64,000 nucleotides of DNA, from contig NZ_JAFIBY010000002.1 in assembly GCF_017832355.1 (NCBI RefSeq), positions 310,001 through 374,000 on the forward strand, in the 5' to 3' direction. The translations under genes and the position numbers were made by a program. The stretch comes from Serratia sp. PL17. Lineage in GTDB: Bacteria; Pseudomonadota; Gammaproteobacteria; Enterobacterales; Enterobacteriaceae. The notes under the pieces were generated by a model. That model had not been told where the DNA came from, did no database searches, and was given only the letters and a program-made list of their open reading frames with translations. Shown in pieces: positions 52,633-63,752 of the stretch. Numbering within the stretch: the stretch's first letter is position 1; every line of letters begins with the position of its first letter.

Positions 52633-53910
52633 ATGACGACGATTACCGCACTGCGGGTTGAAGATATTCGTTTCCCGACCTCGCTGGCGCTGGACGGTTC
52701 CGACGCGATGAACCCGGATCCGGACTACTCCGCTGCGTATGTGATTCTGGAAACCGATCGCGCCGATCTTAACGGCCACGGATTGACCTTTACCATTGGT
52801 CGCGGCAACGAGATTTGCTGTGCCGCGATCCGCGCATTGGAGCACCAGATCGTCGGCGTCCGGCTTGAGGAGATCACCGCCGACATGGGGGCCTTCTGGC
52901 GGCGCTTCACCGGCGACAGCCAGCTGCGTTGGATTGGGCCGGACAAGGGGGCGATTCACCTGGCGACCGGAGCGGTGATCAACGCGGTGTGGGATCTGTG
53001 GGCTAAAGCAGAAGGCAAGCCAGTGTGGCGACTGGTGGCAGAGATGACACCCGAGGAACTGGTGCGCTGCATCGATTTTCGTTACATCACCGACTGCATT
53101 ACGCCGCAGGAAGCGCTCAGCTTGCTCAAGCAGCGGGCCGAAGGCAAAGCGCAGCGCCTGGAGCGCCTACTGCAGGAAGGTTACCCCTGTTACACCACGT
53201 CTGCCGGCTGGCTGGGTTACCCGGACGACAAACTGCGTCGGTTGTGTCAGGAAGCGGTCGACGCGGGCTTCTCCTACCTGAAACTGAAGGTGGGGCGCGA
53301 TCTGGAAGACGATATCCGTCGGGTGCGCATCGCGCGCGAGGTCATCGGCCCCGATCGTCAATTGATGATTGACGCGAATCAGGTGTGGGAAGTTAACGAC
53401 GCTATTCCCTGGGTAAAGCATCTGGCCTTCGCCAAACCCTGGTTTATCGAAGAACCGACCAGCCCGGACGACGTGGAAGGGCATCGCCGCATCCGCGAAG
53501 GCGTTTACCCGGTGAAGGTTGCCACCGGCGAGATGTGCCAAAACCGCATCCTATTCAAACAGTTCATCATGCGTGAGGCGATTGACGTGGTGCAGATCGA
53601 CGCTTGTCGCCTTGGTGGCGTTAACGAAGTCCTGGCAGTGATGTTGATGGCCGCCAAGTACAACCTGCCGGTATGCCCGCATGCGGGCGGCGTCGGGTTG
53701 TGCGAATACGTCCAGCATCTATCGATGATTGACTATCTGTGCATTGCCGGTACCCACGACGGCCGGGTGATTGAATACGTCGATCATCTGCATGAACATT
53801 TTGTCCACCCCTGTGACATCAAGGGGGCGGCATACATGCCACCACTCAATCCCGGCTATTCGATCGAAATGCATGCATCGTCGCTTGAACAGTACCGGTT
53901 CCGCGGTTGA
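52633..53910 (+). CDS. L-fuconate dehydratase (enolase superfamily)
   Basis: A 425-residue mandelate-racemase/enolase-superfamily enzyme. The acid/base Lys is in SYLKLKVGRDLED, metal ligands are in LMIDANQVWE, WFIEEPTSPDD and VATGEMCQNR, and the His is in CPHAGGVGLCEYVQHL. The N-terminal block RVEDIRFPTSLALDGSDAMN is characteristic of L-fuconate dehydratases, which remove water from L-fuconate to give 2-keto-3-deoxy-L-fuconate. The start at 52633 has an AGGAG site just after the hydrolase stop. Confidence 0.92.
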   Translation: MTTITALRVEDIRFPTSLALDGSDAMNPDPDYSAAYVILETDRADLNGHGLTFTIGRGNEICCAAIRALEHQIVGVRLEEITADMGAFWRRFTGDSQLRWIGPDKGAIHLATGAVINAVWDLWAKAEGKPVWRLVAEMTPEELVRCIDFRYITDCITPQEALSLLKQRAEGKAQRLERLLQEGYPCYTTSAGWLGYPDDKLRRLCQEAVDAGFSYLKLKVGRDLEDDIRRVRIAREVIGPDRQLMIDANQVWEVNDAIPWVKHLAFAKPWFIEEPTSPDDVEGHRRIREGVYPVKVATGEMCQNRILFKQFIMREAIDVVQIDACRLGGVNEVLAVMLMAAKYNLPVCPHAGGVGLCEYVQHLSMIDYLCIAGTHDGRVIEYVDHLHEHFVHPCDIKGAAYMPPLNPGYSIEMHASSLEQYRFRG

Positions 53911-53924
53911 ACGGGAAACAGCCC

Positions 53925-55892
<1,968 letters not shown>

Positions 55893-55915
55893 CCTACCCT
55901 ACCGAGGATATATCA

Positions 55916-57145
55916 ATGCTTGCTGAAAAAACTGTGGCCCCACCTCAGGCGGGCGCCAGGGCGACTGCCAATCTGCGTTGGGCGTTTATCTTGGTCACCA
56001 GCCTGTTTTTCATGTGGGGGCTGTCGTATGGCCTGTTGGACGTATTGAATAAACATTTTCAAGAAACGTTGCACGTTACCAAGGCGCAATCAGGATTATT
56101 GCAGGCCGCGTATTTCGGCGCCTATTTCCTGGTGGCGCTGCCTGCCGGCTATTTTATGGATAAAAAAGGTTACAAGGCCGGAATCCTGATTGGGCTGTGT
56201 TTGTATGCGCTGGGGGCATTGCTGTTTGTGCCGGCGGCGTCTGCCAACAGCTTTGCCATGTTCCTGTTCGCGCTGTTTGTTATTGCCTGTGGGTTGGGCT
56301 GCCTGGAAACGGCCGCTAACCCGTATGCAACGGTGCTGGGGGATGCGCAGGGCGCTGAACGGCGGCTGAATCTTTCCCAGTCGTTTAACGGTCTGGGGCA
56401 GTTTATCGGTCCGATGATCGGCGGCACGCTGTTTTTCTCTGCCACTCAGGGCGCAAGTAGCGGTGACCAGGGGGCAGTGAAGATGACCTACGTGGCAATT
56501 GCCGTGTTGGTGCTGCTGATTGCCTTTTTGTTCAGTCGTACACGGCTGCCGGATATTCGTGAAGAAGAACAGCCTGAGCACGGTCAAATCGCTCAAGGCT
56601 TGTGGCAACACAAGCACTTTGTCGGGGGGGTGATTACCCAGTTCTTCTATGTGGCGGCACAGGTCGGCGTCGGTGCGTTCTTTATTAACTATGCCACTGA
56701 GCACTGGCGCGACGTTTCCAACCAAAGCGCATCCTACTTGCTTTCTATCGCCATGATTTGCTTTATGGTGGGACGTTTTTTCAGTACCTGGCTGATGGGC
56801 AGAGTCAAAGCGGCCACGTTGTTGATGTTTTACTCGCTGATTAACATGGTGTTGTGTGGCGTGGTGATGCTCAGCATGGACGGGGTTTCGGTGGTGGCGT
56901 TGATCGCCGTGTTCTTCTTCATGTCGATTATGTTCCCAACCATTTTTGCCCTGGGCGTGAAAAACATGGGTAAACACACCAAGCGTGCCAGTTCCTTTAT
57001 GATCATGGCGATCGTTGGGGGCGCCATCATGCCTTACTTTATGGGGGCGTTGGCGGACAAGTACAGTACGGCGCTGTCCTATGTGCTGCCGTTGCTGTGC
57101 TTCGGCGTGGTGTTTGCTTACGGTTTGCAGCAGCGCCGCCGCTAA
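55916..57145 (+). CDS. fucP: FucP-like L-fucose:H+ symporter
   Basis: A 409-residue MFS sugar permease of the FGHS/FucP group with twelve predicted helices. Landmarks are MWGLSYGLLDVLNKHFQETL, LPAGYFMDKKGYKAG and CLETAANPYATVLGD. E. coli FucP is slightly longer (438). It completes the operon by importing L-fucose. The start at 55916 has a CGAGGATA ribosome site. It converges with a diguanylate cyclase gene. Confidence 0.88.
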   Translation: MLAEKTVAPPQAGARATANLRWAFILVTSLFFMWGLSYGLLDVLNKHFQETLHVTKAQSGLLQAAYFGAYFLVALPAGYFMDKKGYKAGILIGLCLYALGALLFVPAASANSFAMFLFALFVIACGLGCLETAANPYATVLGDAQGAERRLNLSQSFNGLGQFIGPMIGGTLFFSATQGASSGDQGAVKMTYVAIAVLVLLIAFLFSRTRLPDIREEEQPEHGQIAQGLWQHKHFVGGVITQFFYVAAQVGVGAFFINYATEHWRDVSNQSASYLLSIAMICFMVGRFFSTWLMGRVKAATLLMFYSLINMVLCGVVMLSMDGVSVVALIAVFFFMSIMFPTIFALGVKNMGKHTKRASSFMIMAIVGGAIMPYFMGALADKYSTALSYVLPLLCFGVVFAYGLQQRRR

Positions 57146-57152
57146 GCACCAG

Positions 57153-57178
57153 GCCCGCCGGCTCAGACAGCGGCGGGC
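57153..57178. terminator. Hairpin between fucP and diguanylate cyclase
   Basis: GCCCGCCG pairs with CGGCGGGC across a 10-base loop that includes the stop codon of the leftward gene. No T-run follows, so termination is only likely. Confidence 0.5.
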
Positions 57179-58236
57179 TGCACGTTTGGCGCCACTTGAA
57201 TATTGTTACGACCATTGTTTTTCGCCTGATACAGTGCGGCGTCGGCGGCCCGGATCGCTGCAGACACGTCAAGTTTATCCAATGCGGATATCCCGGCGCT
57301 GAGCGTCACGGTCGTGCTTTCCAACTGGTTGAAGCGGTGTGGGATTTTTAATTCCTGCACCCGCTGCCGTACTCTTTCGGCCAACAGGGTGGCGTATTCC
57401 TCGCTTACGTTGGTCAACAGCACCAGAAACTCTTCCCCACCATAGCGCACCACAATATCGCGCGAACGGACCGAATCACGGATGGTGATCGCCACCTGCA
57501 CCAACGCCTGGTCACCCATGGTGTGACCATAATTATCGTTATAAGCCTTAAAGTGGTCGATATCGAGTAACACAACGAAATGGCAACCCGATGGCGAGGC
57601 ACTCAGCATATTGATTTTATTTTCCAGGCCACGGCGGTTATAAAGCCCGGTTAGCGGATCGATCATGCTTAAATTGCTGAACCTGTCCCGTTCGTTATAC
57701 AGATTAGCCACCAGCGTTTGCGTAAAGATCTCACTGCGTTTGAGCATCAAGTGGTGGATAGAGAAAGCGATAATCGGCAATACCGTGGTGAATACGATCC
57801 GTACGGTATTGTGCATCCCATCCAGTAATAGAATGACCAATGCGGAAGGCACGGCATGCAGGCAGAAAGCGATAAAGTTATCCGTTAGGGCAATAGCACT
57901 TATAAAAAACATACTGAACAGACTAATTAATAGAAAACTTTGGTTGTTTGGCGCACAGTACTGACTTTTAAGGTAAATATGTGCCGCCCACAGCAAACCA
58001 ATAACAAAGGAAAATAGATTCAATTTTTTTACGTATAACCGCGGAGACTGCAAGGTGAATAACAGTGCTGCCATACAAAATAGCGGTATCCCTAATAAAG
58101 GCAGGGTAAAAGCGGGCTTGTTATTAAACGGAACCAATAATGTAAATAGGGAAGACGCGACGTTCATCAACAAAAATAAAAATAATGATAAGCGGTGCTT
58201 GCTATTTAGCAGTTCCTGATAAGAACGCGCGTTCAT
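57163..58236 (-). CDS. Membrane diguanylate cyclase (GGDEF)
   Basis: A 357-residue protein with six or so transmembrane segments (residues about 18-165) and a C-terminal GGDEF domain. The active motif is RYGGEEFLVLL (GGEEF), with DPLTGLYNRRGLE at the domain start and LLDIDHFKAYND for metal binding. No I-site RxxD is obvious upstream of GGEEF, although SVRSRDIVVRYGG contains RSRD, which could serve. It makes cyclic-di-GMP. The membrane part resembles the MASE-type sensors but is not assigned. Confidence 0.9.
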   Translation of the reverse strand: MNARSYQELLNSKHRLSLFLFLLMNVASSLFTLLVPFNNKPAFTLPLLGIPLFCMAALLFTLQSPRLYVKKLNLFSFVIGLLWAAHIYLKSQYCAPNNQSFLLISLFSMFFISAIALTDNFIAFCLHAVPSALVILLLDGMHNTVRIVFTTVLPIIAFSIHHLMLKRSEIFTQTLVANLYNERDRFSNLSMIDPLTGLYNRRGLENKINMLSASPSGCHFVVLLDIDHFKAYNDNYGHTMGDQALVQVAITIRDSVRSRDIVVRYGGEEFLVLLTNVSEEYATLLAERVRQRVQELKIPHRFNQLESTTVTLSAGISALDKLDVSAAIRAADAALYQAKNNGRNNIQVAPNVQPAAV

Positions 58237-58460
58237 ACGGAGTTCACTCTTTACAATATCGATCTGTCGAAAAATGAAGGTGGCGAAAAATTCTTTCGGT
58301 ATGAATTAAGCATTCGCATTGTATGATTTTTGATTGTGATTATTAACATGCGAATAAGACTAAGAATTTTCTTATGGCAAACTATCATTTTTCCACCGTT
58401 ATGTCATCCGTGTTTGGTCGACGGGGTGAAAATGATGCGCAGTGAAAAAAAGTGGTATAT

Positions 58461-58479
58461 GATATTGGTTATCATTATC
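58461..58479 (+). promoter_or_regulatory. Fur box of the DUF1435 gene
   Basis: GATATTGGTTATCATTATC matches the 19-base Fur consensus at 16 positions. It lies 20 bases before the start codon. The homologous yjjZ of E. coli is reported to be Fur-regulated. Confidence 0.75.
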
Positions 58480-58499
58480 ACTTAAAGGGTAGGGTTATC

Positions 58500-58784
58500 A
58501 TGATTGCAGCCATGATTACCGCATGCGGATTGTGGGGCGTCAGCTGGTGCCTGGGCAACCGTTTGGCCAGCGCCTGGGGCGTTTTGTTGCCATGCGCTTT
58601 AATGCCGTTACTGGCATTGATCAACCTGGATATGATGCAACTGCGTACGCTCATTGTGATCGCGATGCTGGCCACATTGGTGATGCTGTTTAACAGCCGC
58701 TGGCGTCACTACTTGCTGCTGCCGTCTTGCATGGCGTTAGCGGGGGGATTGGCGGCTATCGGTCTGAACTTCAACCTGGGCTGA
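58500..58784 (+). CDS. DUF1435 small membrane protein (YjjZ-like)
   Basis: A 94-residue protein with three or four hydrophobic segments (MIAAMITACGLWGVSW, LLPCALMPLLALINL, TLIVIAMLATLVMLF, LLPSCMALAGGLAAI). The start at 58500 has an AAAGGGTAGGG site; a longer start would include the Fur box and is rejected. In E. coli the yjjZ gene is near the leucine tRNAs and rsmC, which matches this location. Function unknown. Expected to be repressed by iron. Confidence 0.82.
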   Translation: MIAAMITACGLWGVSWCLGNRLASAWGVLLPCALMPLLALINLDMMQLRTLIVIAMLATLVMLFNSRWRHYLLLPSCMALAGGLAAIGLNFNLG

Positions 58785-58795
58785 AAACGCAAAAC

Positions 58796-58809
58796 CACGC
58801 TTTCGCGTG
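58796..58809. terminator. Terminator for DUF1435 and the tRNA-Leu operon
   Basis: CACGC-TTTC-GCGTG hairpin. On the minus strand it has a GAAA tetraloop and is followed by GGTTTTGCGTTTT. On the plus strand T-rich sequence follows. Confidence 0.65.
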
Positions 58810-58867
58810 TTCTTTATCGTTTCAATGGAATGCTTCTTTGGGGATGTTACCGGAGAGAGTTATCGAT

Positions 58868-58954
58868 TGGTGCGAAGAGAGGGACTTGAACCCTCACGTC
58901 CGTAAGAACACTAACACCTGAAGCTAGCGCGTCTACCAATTCCGCCACCTTCGC
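58868..58954 (-). tRNA. tRNA-Leu (anticodon CAG), copy 3 in the operon
   Basis: An 87-base tRNA with encoded CCA. Reading the minus strand: acceptor GCGAAGG, D-arm GGAATTGGTAGACGC, anticodon loop TTCAGGT, a long class II variable arm GTTCTTACGGAC, T-arm GGTTCAAGTCC, and CTTCGCACCA. The long variable arm is the Leu class hallmark. This copy and the next one upstream have a G-U pair in the variable arm. Confidence 0.97.
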
Positions 58955-58997
58955 ACAGTCGATACTGTCATTTTGCTTTCGATTTATATCACCAGCT

Positions 58998-59084
58998 TGG
59001 TGCGAAGAGAGGGACTTGAACCCTCACGTCCGTAAGAACACTAACACCTGAAGCTAGCGCGTCTACCAATTCCGCCACCTTCGC
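58998..59084 (-). tRNA. tRNA-Leu (anticodon CAG), copy 2
   Basis: Identical in sequence to the copy at 58868, with encoded CCA and 87 bases. It is separated from its neighbours by short AT-rich spacers that should be removed by RNases. Confidence 0.97.
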
Positions 59085-59118
59085 ATTGATGCTGTGCAAT
59101 ATAAATCATGTGGTTATT

Positions 59119-59205
59119 TGGTGCGAAGAGAGGGACTTGAACCCTCACGTCCGTAAGGACACTAACACCTGAAGCTAGCGCGTCTACCAATTCCGCCACC
59201 TTCGC
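59119..59205 (-). tRNA. tRNA-Leu (anticodon CAG), copy 1
   Basis: The promoter-proximal copy. It differs from the other two by one base in the variable arm (GTCCTTACGGAC instead of GTTCTTACGGAC), turning a G-U into a G-C pair. Otherwise the same 87-base tRNA with encoded CCA. Confidence 0.97.
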
Positions 59206-59246
59206 ATACCAGAAACATTACCGGAGTAACGCTACCACGGAGGCGA

Positions 59247-59274
59247 ATTCTAGAGATTTTGGCGGGTACGTCAA
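59247..59274 (-). promoter_or_regulatory. tRNA-Leu operon promoter
   Basis: On the minus strand TTGACG (59274-59269), 16 bases, TAGAAT (59252-59247) is a strong sigma-70 promoter. A GC-rich discriminator (TCGCCTCCG) follows, as expected for a stringently controlled stable-RNA promoter. Confidence 0.8.
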
Positions 59275-59277
59275 TAG

Positions 59278-60222
59278 TTATTTCCCCTGTTTGCTGGTGT
59301 TTGCTGGAAATATAGCCATATCACTACTTTTGCCGTGCTCAAACAGCCAAATCAGCCAGTCAATCAACACCCTGACCCGTGGTGCAAGGAAACGACCGGG
59401 AGGATACATGATGTAAATGGGCATCGGCGGGGGCGGTGTTTCTGCCAATACTTCCACCAATTCCCCATTTTGCAGCCAGGGCGTCAACGAATAGCGAGAA
59501 GCTTGTATGAGCCCCAGGCCGGCGCGACAGCCGCTGGTGTAGGCATCTGCGCCACTGACGTTTAGCCGGGTGGGGAGTTCGCGTAATTCCACTTTGCCAT
59601 TCCGGCAAAATTCCAGCGGGTAATTGCGGTTGCTGGCGAGGGAAAAGTAACCCACCGCCTGGTGCGGTTGTAATTGATCAATCGACTGCGGCACGCCGAA
59701 CGTCGCCAGATAGCCGGGTGACGCACAGGTTAGCTGCGGCATCATGGCTATGCGTCGTGCCACCAGACTGTCGTCCTCGGTTTCCCATGCGCGCAGTACG
59801 CAATCCACGCCCTCACGCAGCAAGTCGACGTGGGTGTCATTGGCCCCCAGCGACAGGGTGAGCTCTGGATAGCGCTGATAAAAGTCACCCAACGCGGGAA
59901 TAACGATTTCGCGAGCCAGCGAATGCGGCATATCGATACGTATGTTGCCGGAAGGCTTCAGTTTATGGTGGCTAAACAGTGTGTCCGCTTCTTCCAATGC
60001 CCCTAGCAATTGCACGCAGCGTTGGTAATAAAGCATGCCTTCGCTGGTCACCTGTACCTGGCGGGTGGTGCGGATCAGCAGGCGTACGCCGAGGCGTTGT
60101 TCCAGTCGCTTGAGCACATTACTGACGGTGGCTCGTGGCAATTGCAGACGCTCGGCTGCCCGACTGAAGCTGCCCAACTCGACGATACGGGTAAAAATGC
60201 GCATGGCCTGGATCTGATCCAT
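59278..60222 (-). CDS. LysR-family regulator
   Basis: A 314-residue LysR protein of the CrgA/DsdC-like subgroup: N-terminal MDQIQAMRIFTRIVELGSFS and a HTH with LQLPRATVSNVLKRLEQRLG. The effector domain has the usual PSGNIRIDMPHSLAREIVIP hinge. It is divergent from the aldo/keto reductase, its likely target. The last codons abut the tRNA promoter. Confidence 0.88.
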   Translation of the reverse strand: MDQIQAMRIFTRIVELGSFSRAAERLQLPRATVSNVLKRLEQRLGVRLLIRTTRQVQVTSEGMLYYQRCVQLLGALEEADTLFSHHKLKPSGNIRIDMPHSLAREIVIPALGDFYQRYPELTLSLGANDTHVDLLREGVDCVLRAWETEDDSLVARRIAMMPQLTCASPGYLATFGVPQSIDQLQPHQAVGYFSLASNRNYPLEFCRNGKVELRELPTRLNVSGADAYTSGCRAGLGLIQASRYSLTPWLQNGELVEVLAETPPPPMPIYIMYPPGRFLAPRVRVLIDWLIWLFEHGKSSDMAIFPANTSKQGK

Positions 60223-60341
60223 CGGCTTCTCCGTATTGTTAGCGATTTATGAACAGTGATGAGCCATTCGCATTATTTATCTTTGCAGGGTAAACAACCA
60301 GACTTTGTTGCGTTATCAATCCACGGTATGAGGGCAACACA

Positions 60342-61334
60342 ATGCAACAACGTCAATTAGGCCCCAATGGCCCGACTGTTTCTGCGCTGGGCTTGGGCTG
60401 CATGGGGATGAGTGACTTTTACTCAACCGGCAGCGATCAACAGGAAGCCATCGCCACCTTGCATCGGGCGCTCGAACTGGGCGTCACCCTGCTGGATACC
60501 GCCGACATGTACGGCCCACACACGAACGAGCAACTGGTGGGGAAGGCAATCAAGGGCAAGCGGCAGCAGGTGTTTTTAGCGACGAAGTTCGGTATTTTGC
60601 GCGATCCCACCGATCCCGCCGCGCGTGGCGTCAGCAGCCGGCCGGAATACATCCGCCGGTCGGTTGAAGGCAGCCTGAAACGACTGGGGGTCGATGAAAT
60701 AGACCTTTATTACCAGCACCGGGTCGATCCGCAGGTGCCCATTGAGGATGTCGTGGGTACCATGGCGGATCTGATCCGTGAAGGGAAGATCCGCCACATT
60801 GGGCTTAGCGAAGCGTCGGTTGCTACGCTTGAGCGTGCGCATAAGGTGCATCCGATTACCGCGTTGCAGACCGAGTATTCGCTATGGACGCGTGATGCCG
60901 AGCAAGGCGTATTGGCCGCCTGTGAGCGTCTGGGCATCGGTTTTGTTCCTTACAGTCCGCTGGGGAGAGGTTTCCTGACTGGGGCGATCCAGCGGCCGGA
61001 GGACCTGGATGCCGACGATTTCCGCCGTAGCAATCCGCGCTTCCAGGGCGATAACTTTGCCCGCAATCTGGCCCTGGTGGCGAAAGTGACCGAGCTGGCG
61101 AAACTGAAAGGCGTGGCACCGTCGCAGTTGGCGTTGGCCTGGGTGTTAGCGCAAGGCGAGCATATTGTGCCGATTACGGGTACCAAACGGCGTCGTTATC
61201 TGGAGGAGAACATGGCGGCAGCGGAACTGACATTGAGCCAGGCGGATCTGGCGGCAATCGAGGCCGTGTTCCCGGTGGAGGCAGTGGCGGGTAATCGCTA
61301 CAGTGCGGAGTCGATGACGTATATTAACGGTTAA
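60342..61334 (+). CDS. Aldo/keto reductase
   Basis: A 330-residue NADPH-dependent aldo/keto reductase of the AKR13-like group. The catalytic tetrad is Asp52, Tyr57 ([10 protein letters not shown]), Lys82 (LATKFG) and His126 (YYQHRVDP). The C-terminal nucleotide site is [15 protein letters not shown]. Such enzymes reduce aldehydes and ketones, often as detoxification. Pairing with a divergent LysR suggests induction by its substrate. The substrate is not known. Confidence 0.9.
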   Translation: MQQRQLGPNGPTVSALGLGCMGMSDFYSTGSDQQEAIATLHRALELGVTLLDTADMYGPHTNEQLVGKAIKGKRQQVFLATKFGILRDPTDPAARGVSSRPEYIRRSVEGSLKRLGVDEIDLYYQHRVDPQVPIEDVVGTMADLIREGKIRHIGLSEASVATLERAHKVHPITALQTEYSLWTRDAEQGVLAACERLGIGFVPYSPLGRGFLTGAIQRPEDLDADDFRRSNPRFQGDNFARNLALVAKVTELAKLKGVAPSQLALAWVLAQGEHIVPITGTKRRRYLEENMAAAELTLSQADLAAIEAVFPVEAVAGNRYSAESMTYING

Positions 61335-61341
61335 ATAAAAA

Positions 61342-61367
61342 GGGCGCCGCGTATGAACGCGGCGCCC
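61342..61367. terminator. Bidirectional terminator between aldo/keto reductase and rsmC
   Basis: GGGCGCCGCG-TATGAA-CGCGGCGCCC, a perfect 10-base stem. The A-run on its left is a T-run for the leftward rsmC transcript. Confidence 0.8.
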
Positions 61368-61398
61368 TGATACCCGGGGTTAACGGGCGAAATCCGAC

Positions 61399-62442
61399 TT
61401 ATTTCTTCTTCTTGGTATCGCGTGGCGCACGGGCTACGGTTGCCTGATAAACCTTGAAGCGGCCGTTTTGTGCCAGCACTTCATGGCTGCCAAAGGTGGC
61501 GTCCAAAATGTCCGGGTACGGCAGGAAGGCGTTGGCCACGATGCGCAGGCGGCCACCAATCGGCAGGTGTTTCAATGCGCCGCGGATCAAGGTTTCGGCC
61601 GCTGTCAGGCTGGTTTGCAGGCCATCATGGAACGGCGGGTTGGAGATAATCAAATCAAAGCGGCCGGTAATGTCGGAATAGACGTTACTGACGATGACTT
61701 CACCTTCAATGCCGTTGGCAGCCAGGGTTGCACGGCTGGATTCAATAGCGGCTGCGTTGACGTCGCTGAGGGTCAGCTTCATCTTTGGTGACATTTTGGA
61801 CAACACTGACGCCATGACACCGGCACCGCAACCCACGTCCAGCACTTTGCCTTTCATGTGTTTATCCAGAGTAGACAGCAGCAGCGAACTCCCAACGTCC
61901 AGGCCGTCACGGCTGAACACGCCCGGCAGTGTTTTCACTTCCAGATCGTGTAATTGATAGCTTTCCCACCAGTCTTCCAGTGCGAATTCGGCCTGCGTAT
62001 CCAGACGACCGTGATACAGGCCACAGCGGCGAGCGCTGTCGATTTTAACCAGTGTGGTGTTGTCTTCGAGCATCTGGTCCGCGCTGCGAACACCGCTGCG
62101 GTTCTCGCCGACGACGAACACATCAGCGCCTACGGGCAGCAATGCCAGAATGTTGCACAACTGGAATTGGGCTTCCTGCTTGCTCTTCGGCCAGTAGTAG
62201 ATCAGCGTATCGCACTCGGCGACAAACGCGGCATCCACGGTCAGACCGAACTGCACGTTGTCACCCATCGCCCGGTTCAGTAACTGCCAGTGATGGTACT
62301 GCTGGGTATGGACACGCACATCCGCGGCCTCGAATTGGGCCGGCAGGGCGTCCTGCAGGTCACCGGCAAACAGAACGCGGCGTTCGATAAACTCATCACT
62401 GTGGCGCAGCATAACTTCACTGGCGGGGGTTAATGCAGACAT
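61399..62442 (-). CDS. rsmC: RsmC, 16S rRNA m2G1207 methyltransferase
   Basis: A 347-residue methyltransferase (E. coli 343) with an N-terminal pseudo-domain and a C-terminal catalytic domain. The SAM motif is [12 protein letters not shown] and the guanine-N2 motif NPPF is in [10 protein letters not shown]. It methylates G1207 of 16S rRNA in the 30S subunit. The C-terminus is a Lys run (RDTKKKK). The ATG at 62442 matches the family start; upstream extension runs into the ERIC region. Confidence 0.95.
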   Translation of the reverse strand: MSALTPASEVMLRHSDEFIERRVLFAGDLQDALPAQFEAADVRVHTQQYHHWQLLNRAMGDNVQFGLTVDAAFVAECDTLIYYWPKSKQEAQFQLCNILALLPVGADVFVVGENRSGVRSADQMLEDNTTLVKIDSARRCGLYHGRLDTQAEFALEDWWESYQLHDLEVKTLPGVFSRDGLDVGSSLLLSTLDKHMKGKVLDVGCGAGVMASVLSKMSPKMKLTLSDVNAAAIESSRATLAANGIEGEVIVSNVYSDITGRFDLIISNPPFHDGLQTSLTAAETLIRGALKHLPIGGRLRIVANAFLPYPDILDATFGSHEVLAQNGRFKVYQATVARAPRDTKKKK

Positions 62443-62510
62443 CAGGTTTTGGCTCCTAGAAATTAGACCGGGGATTATAGAGCTTTGTGGCGATATGTTC
62501 GACGGGTTTA

Positions 62511-62637
62511 TATACCCGTCATCTTTCAAATCGCAGGTGTGTTGGCTGCGCGACCTCACCCCAGTCACTTACTTGAGTAAGCTGCTGGGGATTCACTCGC
62601 TTGCCGCCTTCCTGCAATTTGAAAGCTATTGGGTATA
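62511..62637. repeat. ERIC element, 127 bases, intact
   Basis: Runs from TATACCCGTCATCTTTCAAA to TATTGGGTATA and has the full ERIC order: GTGTTGGCTGCG, CACCCCAGTCACTTACTTG, AGTAAGCTGCTGGGGATTCAC, TCGCTTGCCGCC. The length of 127 bases is the ERIC norm. It lies in the 316-base gap between rsmC and holD. The remaining gap sequence carries the holD promoter region, with no gene visible. Confidence 0.93.
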
Positions 62638-62758
62638 AAGAGTACCGTTAAGATGAAAGATGACGGGATGTTGGCGCAGGCCGTGCGGGTTTGTTAGCAT
62701 AGCGCGGCGCATGGCAGGCATGGCGCACCACAACAGGTAGATCCTGACAGGAATCGGC

Positions 62759-63196
62759 ATGGCATCAAAACGCGACTGGCTGTTACAACAACTGGGTATT
62801 ACGCAGTGGACATTGCGCCGCCCGGGCGTGTTGCAGGGCGAAGTCGCGGTCAGCCTGCCACCCGAGGTGCGCTTGCTGGTTGTGGCGCAGACCTTGCCTG
62901 AGCATAACGATCCGCTGTTTTGCGACGTGCTGCGCAGCCTGGGATTGACCCCGGCGCAAACCTACGGCCTGACGCCGGATCAGGTGGCTATGCTGCCTGA
63001 GGACACCGAATGCAACAGTTGGCGGTTGGGCGTTGCGGAGCCACTTGCGGTGGCCGGCGCGCAGCTATATAGCCCGGCATTGGCCGAGCTCTCTCTCGAT
63101 GCGAGTGCCAAACGCGCACTCTGGCAGCAGATTGGTCATCATGAACACTATTTCTACCCTGAACGCGGCCGATCTGGCCACAGCCTTCAAGATTGA
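62759..63196 (+). CDS. holD: HolD, DNA polymerase III psi subunit
   Basis: A 145-residue protein (E. coli 137) of the psi family: MASKRDWLLQQLGITQWTLR, then PGVLQGEVAVSLPPEVRLLV. Psi binds chi and the clamp-loader in the replisome. It overlaps rimI by 56 bases, as in other enterics. The start has a GACAGGAATC site. Confidence 0.93.
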   Translation: MASKRDWLLQQLGITQWTLRRPGVLQGEVAVSLPPEVRLLVVAQTLPEHNDPLFCDVLRSLGLTPAQTYGLTPDQVAMLPEDTECNSWRLGVAEPLAVAGAQLYSPALAELSLDASAKRALWQQIGHHEHYFYPERGRSGHSLQD

Positions 63197-63584
63197 GCAA
63201 GCCAGCCACGCCTTTCCCTGGACACAGGCCACCTTTACCAGCAATCAGGGCGACCGCTATCTGAATCTGAAGCTGGAATCCGACGGGCAGATGGCCGGTT
63301 TTGCCATTACCCAGATCGTGCTGGATGAAGCCACGCTGTTCAACATTGCCATTCATCCAGACTGGCAACGTCGGGGGTTCGGCCGCCAACTGCTGGAGGC
63401 GCTCATTGCACAATTGGAAACCCGTGGCGTGGTGACGTTGTGGCTGGAAGTCCGCGCTTCTAACCGTGCTGCCATCGCGTTGTACGAAGATCTCGGCTTT
63501 AACGAAGTGACCATCCGCCGGAATTACTACCCAGGCACCCATGGCCGTGAAGATGCGATTGTGATGGCGCTGCCGCTAGGTTAG
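63141..63584 (+). CDS. rimI: RimI, ribosomal protein S18 alanine N-acetyltransferase
   Basis: A 147-residue GNAT enzyme (E. coli 148). The acetyl-CoA loop is HPDWQRRGFGRQLLEALI, and LYEDLGFNEVTIRRNYYP is a typical RimI C-terminus. It acetylates the N-terminal Ala of S18. The start lies within holD. It is followed by prfC after 168 bases, without the yjjG gene found here in E. coli. Confidence 0.95.
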   Translation: MNTISTLNAADLATAFKIEQASHAFPWTQATFTSNQGDRYLNLKLESDGQMAGFAITQIVLDEATLFNIAIHPDWQRRGFGRQLLEALIAQLETRGVVTLWLEVRASNRAAIALYEDLGFNEVTIRRNYYPGTHGREDAIVMALPLG

Positions 63585-63752
63585 CGGGTAGCCCGCTTCT
63601 AACTTTTCCGCCGGGAAAAGCATTGATTGTCACCGGTTGACAAATCAGCGAAAATACCCGGCTATTATCTTTTATTTACCGCTTTGCCTGGCGCCGCGAT
63701 CGGCGCGTTCTGATGCTTTCGCAGGGCGGACTAACTGTAGAATCTGAAAAAC

